Positions 41,089 through 50,097 of a stretch of DNA of 64,000 nucleotides are shown here, in pieces. Within the stretch, counting starts at the first letter, position 1; every line of letters begins with the position of its first letter. The notes below the pieces were generated by a model that saw nothing but the letters and a program-made list of their open reading frames with translations, made no database searches and was not told the DNA's origin. The translations under genes and the position numbers were made by a program. The stretch covers positions 1-64,000 of the forward strand of contig JACRGR010000067.1 in assembly GCA_016212275.1 (NCBI GenBank). The letters are read 5' to 3'. This DNA is from Nitrospinota bacterium (GTDB lineage: Bacteria > Nitrospinota_A > UBA7883 > JACRGQ01).

Positions 41089-43776
41089 TCAGGAACGATT
41101 CTTATACTCTGTGAAATTTTCAATTAATTGCCGGAAGGCCGTCGGCCTGTACTTATTGAAGCTTTCCATGTCCACAAAAACGAAATCGAATTTTTTATCT
41201 TTCTGGACGCGGTTAATATCTTCGCACCATTGGCGTAACCGCTCCATTTTTAGAGGCACATCCAAATCTTCCTGACCCTTGGTCTCGACAATGAAAATCT
41301 CCTTTTCCGACGCCTTGACCAGAAAATCCGGGTGGTAGTTGGAAATGTCCCCATCCGCGTTCACGTAATCCAGCTTGAAATTCACCGCCAGATAATTCTT
41401 GGCGAACGAAATCACGTCGTCGCAGTCATCAAGGAAGCGCGCGAAAAGCAGTTCAAAATGGCTGTCGCCGATGATCTTATTGAATACGCTCTTGCGAGGG
41501 ATCAGATAACCTTGATTTTTGGGCGCAAATGGCCGGGTGTTCCGCAACTTGATCGTATCCCGGATCTCCGCATCCCCTTTTTGCCGTACGGTAAGGGCGT
41601 TGATGGCTTTTTTGAAGGTTTCCATTATGGTTTTCGAGGCCGCCAATTCCGATAAATTGCGCAGAGTATTCGGATCATCAAGCGCCACTTGCCGGTCAAA
41701 TAGCCGGTCTTGGATAAAGCTCTTGACCTTCCCGTAAAGCACGTCATACCCGCTCACCAAGCGCAGGTCTTTCATAATGGTCTGCGCGAAATAGCCCACA
41801 ACGCTCCGATAGTCCGCGGCACCCGCCGTTTCGAGAATGGTGCTATGCGTCACTTCGCCGGTGGTGATGTCCTTAAAAACGATCTCCCTCTGCTCCTCTT
41901 CGCTGAACTGCCGGTAAGGCGCCTTGGCGTGACCAAAAGCGCCCTCGTCCATATCGGCCAGGTTTTTGTATTCCCGGTAAACGCGCGGCGTCATCACCGG
42001 TATTTCAATGTCCAATGCCTCAATATTCTTTTTGGGGTTTTCCTTGTCTATCTCGACCACCAACGGCGCATTGGGTTGGGTGCCTTCGCCCATCGGCTTC
42101 CGCTCCAATACCACCCCCTCGGCCTGTATGGATTCCACGAACTCCATAAAGGCGTCGGTTCCCACTACGCTCACATACTCCTCCACGCCGCCCGGATACA
42201 TCTTGCGCAGGCCGCGCCCGAGGGTTTGTTCCGGCAGGATGTTGCTTTTGGAGGCATAGGGGCGCAAGCCCACGATGGTGGTGACGTTGCGCACGTCCCA
42301 TCCCTCCTTAAGCATCATCACGGAGATGATGGCTTTATACGGACTGTCCTTGCCGTCAATGCCGTTGGCCTCCTTGCGCAACAAATCCAGTTCGTCTTTG
42401 TTCTTGCCCGTGACCGATTCGGATATTTCCCCGTTGTTCTTGGTATGGATCACCAGCACGGTGCCCCGTAGATCCGGGTAGTTGCCCTCCAGATATTCCG
42501 CCACATCATCGCAGTTCCTGGTGTCGTCGGTCATTACGAACAGGATGGCCTTCTTCCCCAGCTTCTCGTGCTCCGCAAACGCCTTGCGCCATTCCACCAC
42601 CCCCAGGTTGATGTAATCGGCGTATTTCTCGGTGTACTTGGCGCTTTTATGTTCGATGAGTTTTGCCCGGCTTGGGGCATCGGGAAGCACCGGATGCTTA
42701 ACCACGTTTTGAGAGATAGCCTCGACAAGTGGATAATCCGCCACCGTCTGAACGAATATCGCCCCGTTGTTACGCTTGGGGGTCGCCGTTACGTCGATCT
42801 GAAGGGACAATGAATCCCCTTTAAGCCTTAGGCGATTATGAATATCCTCGATGACTTTGAACCAGGCCAGGCGAGGGTCGTGAATGTGATGCGCCTCGTC
42901 GTTCAAAACGACAAGCTCGTCTATATCACGCACGATCAGCCCAAGGTCAACCTTCGAGTCGGTGGTGGCCCCGGTGGGCCGCTTCCCAAGGAAATAATCC
43001 ATGGTGTCTTCATCGTCGGGGGATGGCGGAATATCCTCACCGGCATACACCCGGTGGATATTGGTCAAAAAGATGTTCCCTGTGGAGCGGGTTATCCGCA
43101 CGTCGTCCTGAATATGGAGGGTAAGCTGGAAATCGTCCCGCCAATTGCGCCCGTCAATGCCGTTGTCCGGCAATACCGGGTCGGCAAAAAATATGCGCTG
43201 GCCGCCGAAATCCTTGCGGATACGGTCAAGCACAATTATGTTGGGCGCGATGACAAGGAAATTGCGGGCCAGCGCCGAGCCCGGCTCATACAGCTTGTGG
43301 AAAAAGCTCCACGCCAGCACCAGGCTCATAACCTTTGTTTTGCCGGCGCCCGTCGCCATTTTCACCACAAACCGCCGCCATGTTTCGTCGAACATCCCCG
43401 TGGACACCGCGCCGGAATGGTCGAAACGCATCAGGTCGTACTTGTCTTTTACCCCCACCACGTCATACAGGTAGATGATGGTCTCCAAGGCTTCGCGTTG
43501 CGCGAAATAATACTGAAACTCGGCCATGGTTCCGTCCGCTTGCGGTAGCAGGTGGGGCGTATTGAACCACCAGTTAAGGAGGCTCCGGCTGGTATCCGTG
43601 GCCCCGGCATAACCCTTGTCCCGCCACTGCTTTACCTGTTTGCGCAGTTCCGGCACCAGCGGCGGCATGAGCTTTTCAAAGCTCGATTCCCGCAACGCCT
43701 CGTCCGCCGGAAACCATCGGATGGCGGGGTCGAGAATGGCGTGGGGCGAAGAGGGAAAATCCTTCTGTAGCGCCAT
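41089..43776 (-). CDS. res: Type III restriction enzyme, Res subunit
   Basis: An 895-residue SF2 helicase-nuclease. Walker A KMATGAGKTKVM is at about 139-150; LNDEAHHIHD is the DEAH-type Walker B; further helicase motifs include VTATPKRNNG and the arginine-rich EQTLGRGLRKM. The C-terminal nuclease shows HPDFLVKASEKEIFIVETKG, a PD-(D/E)xK pattern. With Mod it forms a complex that translocates and cuts between inversely oriented sites. Its ATG overlaps the hepT stop (TGATG), so translation depends on the toxin gene upstream. Length is in the normal range. Confidence 0.93.
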   Translation of the reverse strand: MALQKDFPSSPHAILDPAIRWFPADEALRESSFEKLMPPLVPELRKQVKQWRDKGYAGATDTSRSLLNWWFNTPHLLPQADGTMAEFQYYFAQREALETIIYLYDVVGVKDKYDLMRFDHSGAVSTGMFDETWRRFVVKMATGAGKTKVMSLVLAWSFFHKLYEPGSALARNFLVIAPNIIVLDRIRKDFGGQRIFFADPVLPDNGIDGRNWRDDFQLTLHIQDDVRITRSTGNIFLTNIHRVYAGEDIPPSPDDEDTMDYFLGKRPTGATTDSKVDLGLIVRDIDELVVLNDEAHHIHDPRLAWFKVIEDIHNRLRLKGDSLSLQIDVTATPKRNNGAIFVQTVADYPLVEAISQNVVKHPVLPDAPSRAKLIEHKSAKYTEKYADYINLGVVEWRKAFAEHEKLGKKAILFVMTDDTRNCDDVAEYLEGNYPDLRGTVLVIHTKNNGEISESVTGKNKDELDLLRKEANGIDGKDSPYKAIISVMMLKEGWDVRNVTTIVGLRPYASKSNILPEQTLGRGLRKMYPGGVEEYVSVVGTDAFMEFVESIQAEGVVLERKPMGEGTQPNAPLVVEIDKENPKKNIEALDIEIPVMTPRVYREYKNLADMDEGAFGHAKAPYRQFSEEEQREIVFKDITTGEVTHSTILETAGAADYRSVVGYFAQTIMKDLRLVSGYDVLYGKVKSFIQDRLFDRQVALDDPNTLRNLSELAASKTIMETFKKAINALTVRQKGDAEIRDTIKLRNTRPFAPKNQGYLIPRKSVFNKIIGDSHFELLFARFLDDCDDVISFAKNYLAVNFKLDYVNADGDISNYHPDFLVKASEKEIFIVETKGQEDLDVPLKMERLRQWCEDINRVQKDKKFDFVFVDMESFNKYRPTAFRQLIENFTEYKNRS

Positions 43777-44147
43777 CAGCGCAGATCCTCGATCATCCGC
43801 CGCACCGTCTTGATCAGAACGGGCACATCGGTTTGACAGATGCTAAAGACTTCCTCCACGTCAACTTCAAAATATCCATGCGCGATCACATCCCGTACGC
43901 CCTTCACACCGGCCCACTCAACCTCCGGGTAACCCGCCAGAAGTTTTCCCTCCGTCTTCCGGTCAATCCGCTTAAAGGCCTCGCCAACAGCGATAAGAAC
44001 CATGCAGATCCCGTCCAGACGTTCTTTACCTTGTTCGCTTTTCGTAAAATCCCCGGCGGAGCGGATATCGGCGCATCGCCTCGGGATCCGCTCCAGCGCC
44101 TCCAGCACGCTTTCCAGCCGCTCGCGCAACAAAGCCCGATCAGGCAT
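43776..44147 (-). CDS. hepT: HepT-like HEPN toxin
   Basis: A 123-residue HEPN-domain protein. RDVIAHGYF contains the RX4HXY motif, the ribonuclease site and, in studied HepT proteins, the tyrosine that MntA modifies by adding AMP. The rest is helical, as in the HepT/DUF86 family. ATG 44147 is chosen because it overlaps the end of mntA by 8 bp; the open frame goes up to 44210. It would cleave RNA when not modified by its partner. It is embedded between mod and res. Confidence 0.85.
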   Translation of the reverse strand: MPDRALLRERLESVLEALERIPRRCADIRSAGDFTKSEQGKERLDGICMVLIAVGEAFKRIDRKTEGKLLAGYPEVEWAGVKGVRDVIAHGYFEVDVEEVFSICQTDVPVLIKTVRRMIEDLR

Positions 44148-44439
44148 AACGCGCCTCCCGCAATATCCGTTTTTTGAGGCGTGGATCCATGCTCTCGCGC
44201 AACCGCACAACGTCCACGTGGCGGGCCAGCAACTCCTCCAGCTCCAGCCTCATCCGCGCCGCGTGGAACAGGTTGGGCGCATCGGTCTCGAATACGATGT
44301 CCACATCGCTTTCATCCCCGGCCTCATCGCGCGCGACCGAGCCGAATACGCCCAGCGAGGTAACGCCATAACGGTCGGCGAACTCCGCCTTGTGGCGGCG
44401 CAATGTCTCCAGTATCTCATCCCGCCGGGGGCCGCTCAT
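44140..44439 (-). CDS. mntA: MntA-like minimal nucleotidyltransferase antitoxin
   Basis: A 99-residue MNT-domain protein. GVFGSVARDEAGDESDVDIVF is an exact GSx10DxD nucleotidyltransferase motif, with GS near residues 33-34 and the DxD at 45-47. Such enzymes AMPylate the HepT tyrosine and silence the toxin. The ATG overlaps the mod stop by 4 bp (ATGA) and the 3' end overlaps hepT by 8 bp. It is therefore the second gene of the mod-mntA-hepT-res unit. Confidence 0.88.
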   Translation of the reverse strand: MSGPRRDEILETLRRHKAEFADRYGVTSLGVFGSVARDEAGDESDVDIVFETDAPNLFHAARMRLELEELLARHVDVVRLRESMDPRLKKRILREARYA

Positions 44440-46694
44440 ACCTTCACTTCCACGATCTTCATAGTATCATTGCCGAAAATATCCACCACCTTCACCGCGA
44501 TCTTCCGCCGCCCCGGCGCGCATTCGTGGAAAGCGCTGGTCAGCTCCAGCGAGCGGTCTTTCTTGGTGCGGAACGATTGCCATTCGTTCTCGAACACATA
44601 ATCCCCCGTCCAGACTTCCTCATACTCGCCGCTGGTGGCGTTCTTAAAGCGGACGATCTCCCTCTTGCTCTCGAAGTCGAAGTCCACCGACCAATAATCT
44701 ATCCAGTCCGTCCACTTCTTGGTCAGCCGCTCGCGGTGGATAACGCCGTCTTTGTCTTTGGTCACTTTTACGATCTGCCCCTTCTCCACCACTATCCTGC
44801 TGGCATTGTCCTTCAGGCCGGCTTCGGCGGCCGATACGGAGCCTTGGGAGTAGAACACCGAAAAGTCCGTCAGTTCGATCGCAACCCCCTTTTTCCGGGC
44901 GTGCGGCTTTAGCTCGATGAAGGAAACGTCGTGGAACACCACCTGGTTCTTCTCCACCGCCCGCTTGTCGAACACTTCCGCGGGGATGTATTTGGGGGCG
45001 ATGTCTATGCCCTTGGCTTTCGCCTCGTCCAGCAGGTTGGGGAACAGGCCCATCTCGAATTCAAAGCCCAGGATGTCCACCTTGGTGACGTGCTTCTTGC
45101 GGCACTCCAGTATGATCTCTTCCACGAAAAGGCGGGTAACGGGCATATTCACCGGCCCCACCACCACAAGGCGACCGGCCTTTTTGCCGTGAAAGGTCTG
45201 GAAGCCCTCGGTCTTCTCGGCCCGGTATGCGCGCAGGATTAGGTCGAGGAACGCGGATTCTTTTTCTTCCAGCTGTTTTTGTTGTTCCGTCTCCCGCAAG
45301 TTGGGATTAACGCCGAGGTATAATTGGCGCTCGTATTTGCCGAGGTTGAGTATCTCAAACGCCCGGTAGGTTTTGTCTTCGGCCTTCAATTCCCTCTGCA
45401 CTCCAATAAGTCTCTTGCGGGTGGTGTGTATGGCGAATTTCCCGAGGTCGCTGACGATCCACTTGCGCCCCAGCTTTTCCGCCACGGCGGCGGTGGTGCC
45501 GGAGCCGCAAAAGAAATCCGCCACAATATCACCTTCGTTAGAAGACGCTTTGATAATGCGTTCAAGCAATGCCTCCGGCTTTTGGGTGGGGTAGCCCGTG
45601 CCTTGAGTTGAGGATGCGCCGAGTCCAGTAACGTCATCCCATAGGGACTGAACAGAGACACCCGCACCGTCATCCAGATATTGTTTCTTCTGAGGAACGG
45701 TTCCTAGCGAAGTCTGAACAATCAGATTCTTGTCCATTAACTCTTTCATTGTAGCTTCGCTGTAACGCCAGTATCGCGTGACACCCATAACCTCATATTT
45801 TGGATTTCCTTTAGCCGCGCCACCCGGTCCAATCATACTAACGAGCCTGTATCTTTTCTCCGTGCCGGAATCGGAATATTTAAAGAATGAATCAATGTAT
45901 TCCTGAGAATAAGGAAGGAACACATTGTTGAAGACGTAGGCCGGAGATTTTGCATAGGCAAATATCGTATCTGTGTTTGCGCCCATGTACTTGCTACCTT
46001 GGCCAATGTTGCCTTTCACTGTGTGGGCGCGCTTCCATGTAATTTCATTGATAAAGCGGTCTATTCCAAAAACTTCGTTCAATGCAAGCCGGATATACGC
46101 ATTCACCCGCCAATCGCAATGGACATAAATACTGCCGTCCTCCGCCAGCAAATCGCGCATCAGCACCAGCCGCTCGTAGATCATGGCTATAAAAGAATCC
46201 GCCCCTTTGCCCCACGTGTCGCGGTAGGCCAGTTCCTCCATGATGTTCGGCTTTTTGGTGAAGGTGTCGCCGCCGATCTCGATATCCATCGAAAAATCCG
46301 CCCCCACGTCGAACGGCGGGTCAATATAGATGAGCTTGAGGCCGCCCTGCTTCTCGATTTCCTCCCTCAGCGGGCCGTTCTTCAGGCTGGAGAGTATCAG
46401 CTTGTTGTCGCCCCATATCAGCTTGTTCGTCCACCCTTTAAGCTGTCTGCCGGTGGCCGAATCGAACAGTCCCGGCTGTAATTTGACCTCTTTCTCGGAG
46501 CGCGGCTCGTCCACCTGCTCGATTATTTGGAAGGGGAGGACTATATTGCAGACCTCGCCGGTCTTGCCGTTCCAGACCAGTTCCACTTCCCGCTTTTCAT
46601 CGAACAGCAGAAAGCGGTATTTATCCGGCAACGGTTTTCCGGCCTCGATGAAGCGGAAGATCTCCTGTTTTTCCTGTTCGGTCAGCCGCGCCAT
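44436..46694 (-). CDS. mod: Type III DNA methyltransferase, Mod subunit (beta class)
   Basis: A 752-residue methyltransferase that methylates adenine in one strand and supplies sequence recognition to Res. Motif IV DPPF is at 125-128 and motif I FFCGSGTT at 394-401, so the order is that of beta-class N6-adenine enzymes. The stretch between them (about 205-368) should be the target recognition domain and is coded by DNA of clearly lower GC (about 45% by hand count over 45601-46080, versus about 58% in adjacent coding DNA). No simple-sequence repeat indicating phase variation was seen. It is first in a four-gene overlapping unit. Confidence 0.93.
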   Translation of the reverse strand: MARLTEQEKQEIFRFIEAGKPLPDKYRFLLFDEKREVELVWNGKTGEVCNIVLPFQIIEQVDEPRSEKEVKLQPGLFDSATGRQLKGWTNKLIWGDNKLILSSLKNGPLREEIEKQGGLKLIYIDPPFDVGADFSMDIEIGGDTFTKKPNIMEELAYRDTWGKGADSFIAMIYERLVLMRDLLAEDGSIYVHCDWRVNAYIRLALNEVFGIDRFINEITWKRAHTVKGNIGQGSKYMGANTDTIFAYAKSPAYVFNNVFLPYSQEYIDSFFKYSDSGTEKRYRLVSMIGPGGAAKGNPKYEVMGVTRYWRYSEATMKELMDKNLIVQTSLGTVPQKKQYLDDGAGVSVQSLWDDVTGLGASSTQGTGYPTQKPEALLERIIKASSNEGDIVADFFCGSGTTAAVAEKLGRKWIVSDLGKFAIHTTRKRLIGVQRELKAEDKTYRAFEILNLGKYERQLYLGVNPNLRETEQQKQLEEKESAFLDLILRAYRAEKTEGFQTFHGKKAGRLVVVGPVNMPVTRLFVEEIILECRKKHVTKVDILGFEFEMGLFPNLLDEAKAKGIDIAPKYIPAEVFDKRAVEKNQVVFHDVSFIELKPHARKKGVAIELTDFSVFYSQGSVSAAEAGLKDNASRIVVEKGQIVKVTKDKDGVIHRERLTKKWTDWIDYWSVDFDFESKREIVRFKNATSGEYEEVWTGDYVFENEWQSFRTKKDRSLELTSAFHECAPGRRKIAVKVVDIFGNDTMKIVEVKV

Positions 46695-46813
46695 CTATCC
46701 CCCCAACGCCATAAACCCATTCTGAAATATTGCATGGAATTTTAGCACATGCCGAAAGGCCAAGGTAATACGATTCCGCGCGGCGTACCGGCTTTGCCGG
46801 CGGACGCGCCCGG

Positions 46814-47725
46814 TCAGGAGTTGGCGGCCTGCTTTTTCAGGTAGGCGGTCACGCAATTGCGCCCGGAGGTCTTCGATTCGTACAGCGCGTCGTCCGCGCA
46901 TTTGATCAACTCGCGCGCGGTATCGCCGTCCGTGGGATACTCGGCCACCCCCACGCTCACGGTGATGCGGTATTCCTTCCCGTCGTGGATAAGCGGTTTG
47001 TCCTGCACGGCTTCCCGCATGCGGTTCATCAGCATCATGCTCGTCTCCTTGGACGTATCCGGAAGGATGACCACGAACTCCTCGCCGCCGTACCGCGCGC
47101 TGAAATCGGAATCGCGCAGGTGGTCCTTGAGGAATCTCCCCAGATGGATGAGCACCTGGTCGCCGACAAGGTGTCCGAACTTGTCGTTAAAATCCTTGAA
47201 AAAGTCTATGTCGAATATCGCCAAGCCGAAGTTCTTTTTGTACCGGTGGGAAAGCGATACCACCTCCGCCAGCTTTTTATCGAAGTACCGCCGGTTGCTC
47301 AGGCCCGTCAACGAATCGGTGTACGCCTCCAGCCGGTAGCGCGACGTGCGCTTGAGAATGGCGGTCACGCGCATCATCAGCTCGTTCGGGTCGAACGGTT
47401 TTGTGATGTAGTCGTCCGCGCCTCCTTCGAAGCCACTCAGCTTGTCCTGCATTCCCCCTTTGGCGGAAAGGAAGATGAACGGAATATTATCGCTCCGGCT
47501 GTTTTTGCGCACTTCGCTACAGAACTGGAAGCCGTCCATCTCCGGCATCATGATGTCGGAGATGATGAGATCCACGTCGTGCATCCGCACCGCGTCGAGC
47601 CCTTCTTTCCCGTTCATGGCGGTTACCACCTCGAACCCGGAACGTAACAGAATGGTGCGGATGAGATTCAGCATTTGGGGCGAATCTTCCACCACCAGTA
47701 TCCGCGAATTGTTCATCACGCTCAT
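46814..47725 (-). CDS. Response regulator with GGDEF output (diguanylate cyclase)
   Basis: A 303-residue PleD-like protein. The receiver has an acidic pair near residue 13, phospho-acceptor Asp57 (IISDIMMPEMDG) and Lys109 (ITKPF). The GGDEF domain carries GGEEF at 213-217 and the inhibitory RxxD site (RDSD, 204-207) five residues before it, so it should make c-di-GMP and be product-inhibited. I start at ATG 47725; the open frame reaches 47761 and another ATG is at 47716. It is divergent from nadC. No adjacent kinase identifies its input. Confidence 0.9.
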   Translation of the reverse strand: MSVMNNSRILVVEDSPQMLNLIRTILLRSGFEVVTAMNGKEGLDAVRMHDVDLIISDIMMPEMDGFQFCSEVRKNSRSDNIPFIFLSAKGGMQDKLSGFEGGADDYITKPFDPNELMMRVTAILKRTSRYRLEAYTDSLTGLSNRRYFDKKLAEVVSLSHRYKKNFGLAIFDIDFFKDFNDKFGHLVGDQVLIHLGRFLKDHLRDSDFSARYGGEEFVVILPDTSKETSMMLMNRMREAVQDKPLIHDGKEYRITVSVGVAEYPTDGDTARELIKCADDALYESKTSGRNCVTAYLKKQAANS

Positions 47726-47806
47726 GCCCTTGATTTTATACCAAGTTATTGACCAGACCAAAATTATTATTTACTTTTTCCACGTTATCCCGTAGCGTGC
47801 CGATTC

Positions 47807-48646
47807 ATGGACGCGAAAACACTTTTGACGAAGGTGCGACCCCACATCATTGCCGCTCTGAAAGAAGACTGCCCGGCGGGCGACATCACCACCGCCGCCA
47901 GCGTGGATAAACGCCAAAAAAGCAATGCATTCGTGGTGGCAAAACAGGCGATGACGCTGGCGGGCATTCCCGTTTTCAAGGAGGTTATGCGGACTGTGGA
48001 TTCCTCAATCACCGTTACCCTGCTGGCGAAGGACGGACAAACTGTCCCAAAGGGGAAAAAGATAATGGAGATACAGGGGCCGAGCGCGGCCATCCTGAAA
48101 GCCGAGCGGGTGGCGCTGAATTATTTGCAAAGGATGTGCGGCATCGCCACACTCACCGCCGCCCACGTCCGCCACACGCGCGGGACGAAGGCGAAAATAC
48201 TGGATACCCGAAAGACCACCCCTACCCTCCGGCTCTTGGAAAAATACGCGGTGACATGCGGCGGCGGGCACAACCACCGGTTCGGGCTTTCCGATGCGCC
48301 GCTCATCAAGGAAAACCATATCCGGGCGGCGGGCGGCATAGCCAACGCCGTACGGCGGGTGAAAAAAGCGTGCAAGAAACCGTTGGTGCTGGAAGTGACC
48401 AACCGCGCGGAAGTTCTGGAGGGACTTGAGGCCGGAGCCGAAATTCTTCTTCTGGACAACATGACCCCGGCGCAAGTGAAAACGACGGTGAAACTGATAG
48501 GGGGAAAAGCGCTGGTGGAAGTTTCCGGCGGCGTGAACCTGAAAACCGTGGGCGCGTTCGCCCGCGCAGGCGCCGACCGCATATCGGTGGGGGCGCTCAC
48601 GCACTCCGCGCCGTCCGCCGACCTTTCACTCCTTTTCGAGAAGTAG
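47807..48646 (+). CDS. nadC: Nicotinate-nucleotide pyrophosphorylase (quinolinate phosphoribosyltransferase)
   Basis: A 279-residue enzyme converting quinolinate and PRPP to nicotinate mononucleotide in de novo NAD synthesis. LKEDCPAGDITTAAS, RMCGIATLTAAHV, ILDTRKTTPTLRLLEKYAV, CGGGHNHRFGLSDAPLIKENHI and ILLLDNM are the family blocks, with the phosphoribosyl-binding residues in place. nadA and nadB are not in the window. A TTGACC...TACTTT pair (47749-47777) is a weak promoter candidate. The last 21 bp overlap the convergent DUF115 gene. Confidence 0.95.
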   Translation: MDAKTLLTKVRPHIIAALKEDCPAGDITTAASVDKRQKSNAFVVAKQAMTLAGIPVFKEVMRTVDSSITVTLLAKDGQTVPKGKKIMEIQGPSAAILKAERVALNYLQRMCGIATLTAAHVRHTRGTKAKILDTRKTTPTLRLLEKYAVTCGGGHNHRFGLSDAPLIKENHIRAAGGIANAVRRVKKACKKPLVLEVTNRAEVLEGLEAGAEILLLDNMTPAQVKTTVKLIGGKALVEVSGGVNLKTVGAFARAGADRISVGALTHSAPSADLSLLFEK

Positions 48647-50062
48647 CTTTTTCAACTCCGCTTCCAATTCCGGCGCGGGCCGCTCTTCAGGCAAGGATAA
48701 TTCCGGCACATTGCCCACCCCGAATATCCGTTCCGCTTCACCTTGCGAAAAAATATCGGTGCATCCGCGTATGGCCGCCCCTTCGGAGTTCACATTGTAA
48801 AAAGCGGTGGCCGGATGCCGGGCTATGATCTCTTCCGCGCTCCGCAAGTAGCCGAAAAGGTTTGCGTGCGTGACCCCGCTAGCCCCGCGCGCCGTGGGGA
48901 TCCTCAGGAGGTCGGCGCGCGCCGTGAAATTTCCCGCCGCATCCTCCCCTTCCGCTCCGCCGAACGGTTCGGAAACAAACCCCGCCATCGTCCGGCGATT
49001 GTACGGCAACCCTTTATTGAACGCGAAATCCTGCCCCACCAGTCCGATCGGATCCGCCCCCGCCCGCGCCAGAAAATCCAGCGCAACGCAGGAAACGGAA
49101 CCGCCCGCGTTCGTTGAACCCCGGTCGGCCAGCAGTTCCCGCGTCTTTTGCGAGAACGCGTGCCCTTCTTTCAATATTATCAGCCGCCGCCCGGCGAATC
49201 GGGCCACCACCGAAGGATGAGTCGAGGGCATGAACAAAAGCGGCGCCGATGAATCGAAGAGGTGGCTCGCGGAATCCGGTTGGGGATCCACCGATACCAC
49301 CATGTCGCAGGCTATACCGTTCGCGTTTAAGACTTCGGCGGATGTGTCCACGGCGAGAACGAACGCCCTCCCCTTCAACCGGTCGAGGAAAGCCAGGTTG
49401 CGGTCGAGCGACGGTCCGGCCCCAACCAGCACGGCGGGCGCGCCCCGCAACGCGCCGAACAACGCGGAAGCGCCAGGGCTGGACGCGATGGCGGAAAGAT
49501 TCGCCATAATGTTTTCGTGTTCCTGATCACCGAAACTCCCGCCGAATCTCCGGTCGGTGCGGAGCATTTCAAACGTGCGTTTGAGTTCCGAAAAGGATTC
49601 CGGCAGGAGCCGGAACGACGCGGGATGGATGACCACCTGCCACTGGGTATCGGACAAGATGGACGAAAGTTTTTGGCAGATGTCCGCATCTCCCGCGCCG
49701 GTGACAAGCGTGAAGCGCGCATCGTCAAGCACGTTGGAAAGGTCGCGGCCGTGGGATGCCGCGCTTAACAACTCCCGGTTCGCCTCGATGACCGCCACCT
49801 TCCCGTTGGGGGGAAGCAGTTTCAGCAACGCCTCGATGTGGTAGCCAAGCCCGAACCCGTACACCAGCAGGTTCGGGTTTTTCTCCACATCCACCGCGCG
49901 GGCGAACTTCTCCCCTTCCGCGACCGGGTCAACATTCGACGCGGCGAGAACACCGTTTATCCTCACGGTGGGAACGCCGCTTTTGGCCCGCTCTGTTGGC
50001 GGGGACGGCGGTAGGTCTTTTAGAAGTTCGGCGTACCGTCTGCTGGCTGAATTATCGTCCAT
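48626..50062 (-). CDS. DUF115 (MptE-like / motility accessory factor) protein
   Basis: A 478-residue protein. The central block PAVLVGAGPSLDRNLAFLDRLKGRAFVLAVDTSAEVLNANGIACDMVVSVDP is the DUF115 / 6-hydroxymethylpterin-pyrophosphokinase-MptE-like signature, also found in Maf proteins that modify flagellin with sugars. STNAGGSVSCVALDFLARAGADPIGLVGQDFAF is the second conserved region. An N-terminal Rossmann-like part (YGFGLGYHIEALLK, VAVIEANRELL) precedes it. No flagellar or pseudaminic acid genes lie nearby, so whether it modifies flagellin, another surface protein or a pterin cannot be told. Confidence 0.8.
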   Translation of the reverse strand: MDDNSASRRYAELLKDLPPSPPTERAKSGVPTVRINGVLAASNVDPVAEGEKFARAVDVEKNPNLLVYGFGLGYHIEALLKLLPPNGKVAVIEANRELLSAASHGRDLSNVLDDARFTLVTGAGDADICQKLSSILSDTQWQVVIHPASFRLLPESFSELKRTFEMLRTDRRFGGSFGDQEHENIMANLSAIASSPGASALFGALRGAPAVLVGAGPSLDRNLAFLDRLKGRAFVLAVDTSAEVLNANGIACDMVVSVDPQPDSASHLFDSSAPLLFMPSTHPSVVARFAGRRLIILKEGHAFSQKTRELLADRGSTNAGGSVSCVALDFLARAGADPIGLVGQDFAFNKGLPYNRRTMAGFVSEPFGGAEGEDAAGNFTARADLLRIPTARGASGVTHANLFGYLRSAEEIIARHPATAFYNVNSEGAAIRGCTDIFSQGEAERIFGVGNVPELSLPEERPAPELEAELKKLLLEKE

Positions 50063-50097
50063 CTACCGGGCGATTGTGCCATGCCCGGCCTGCGTGG

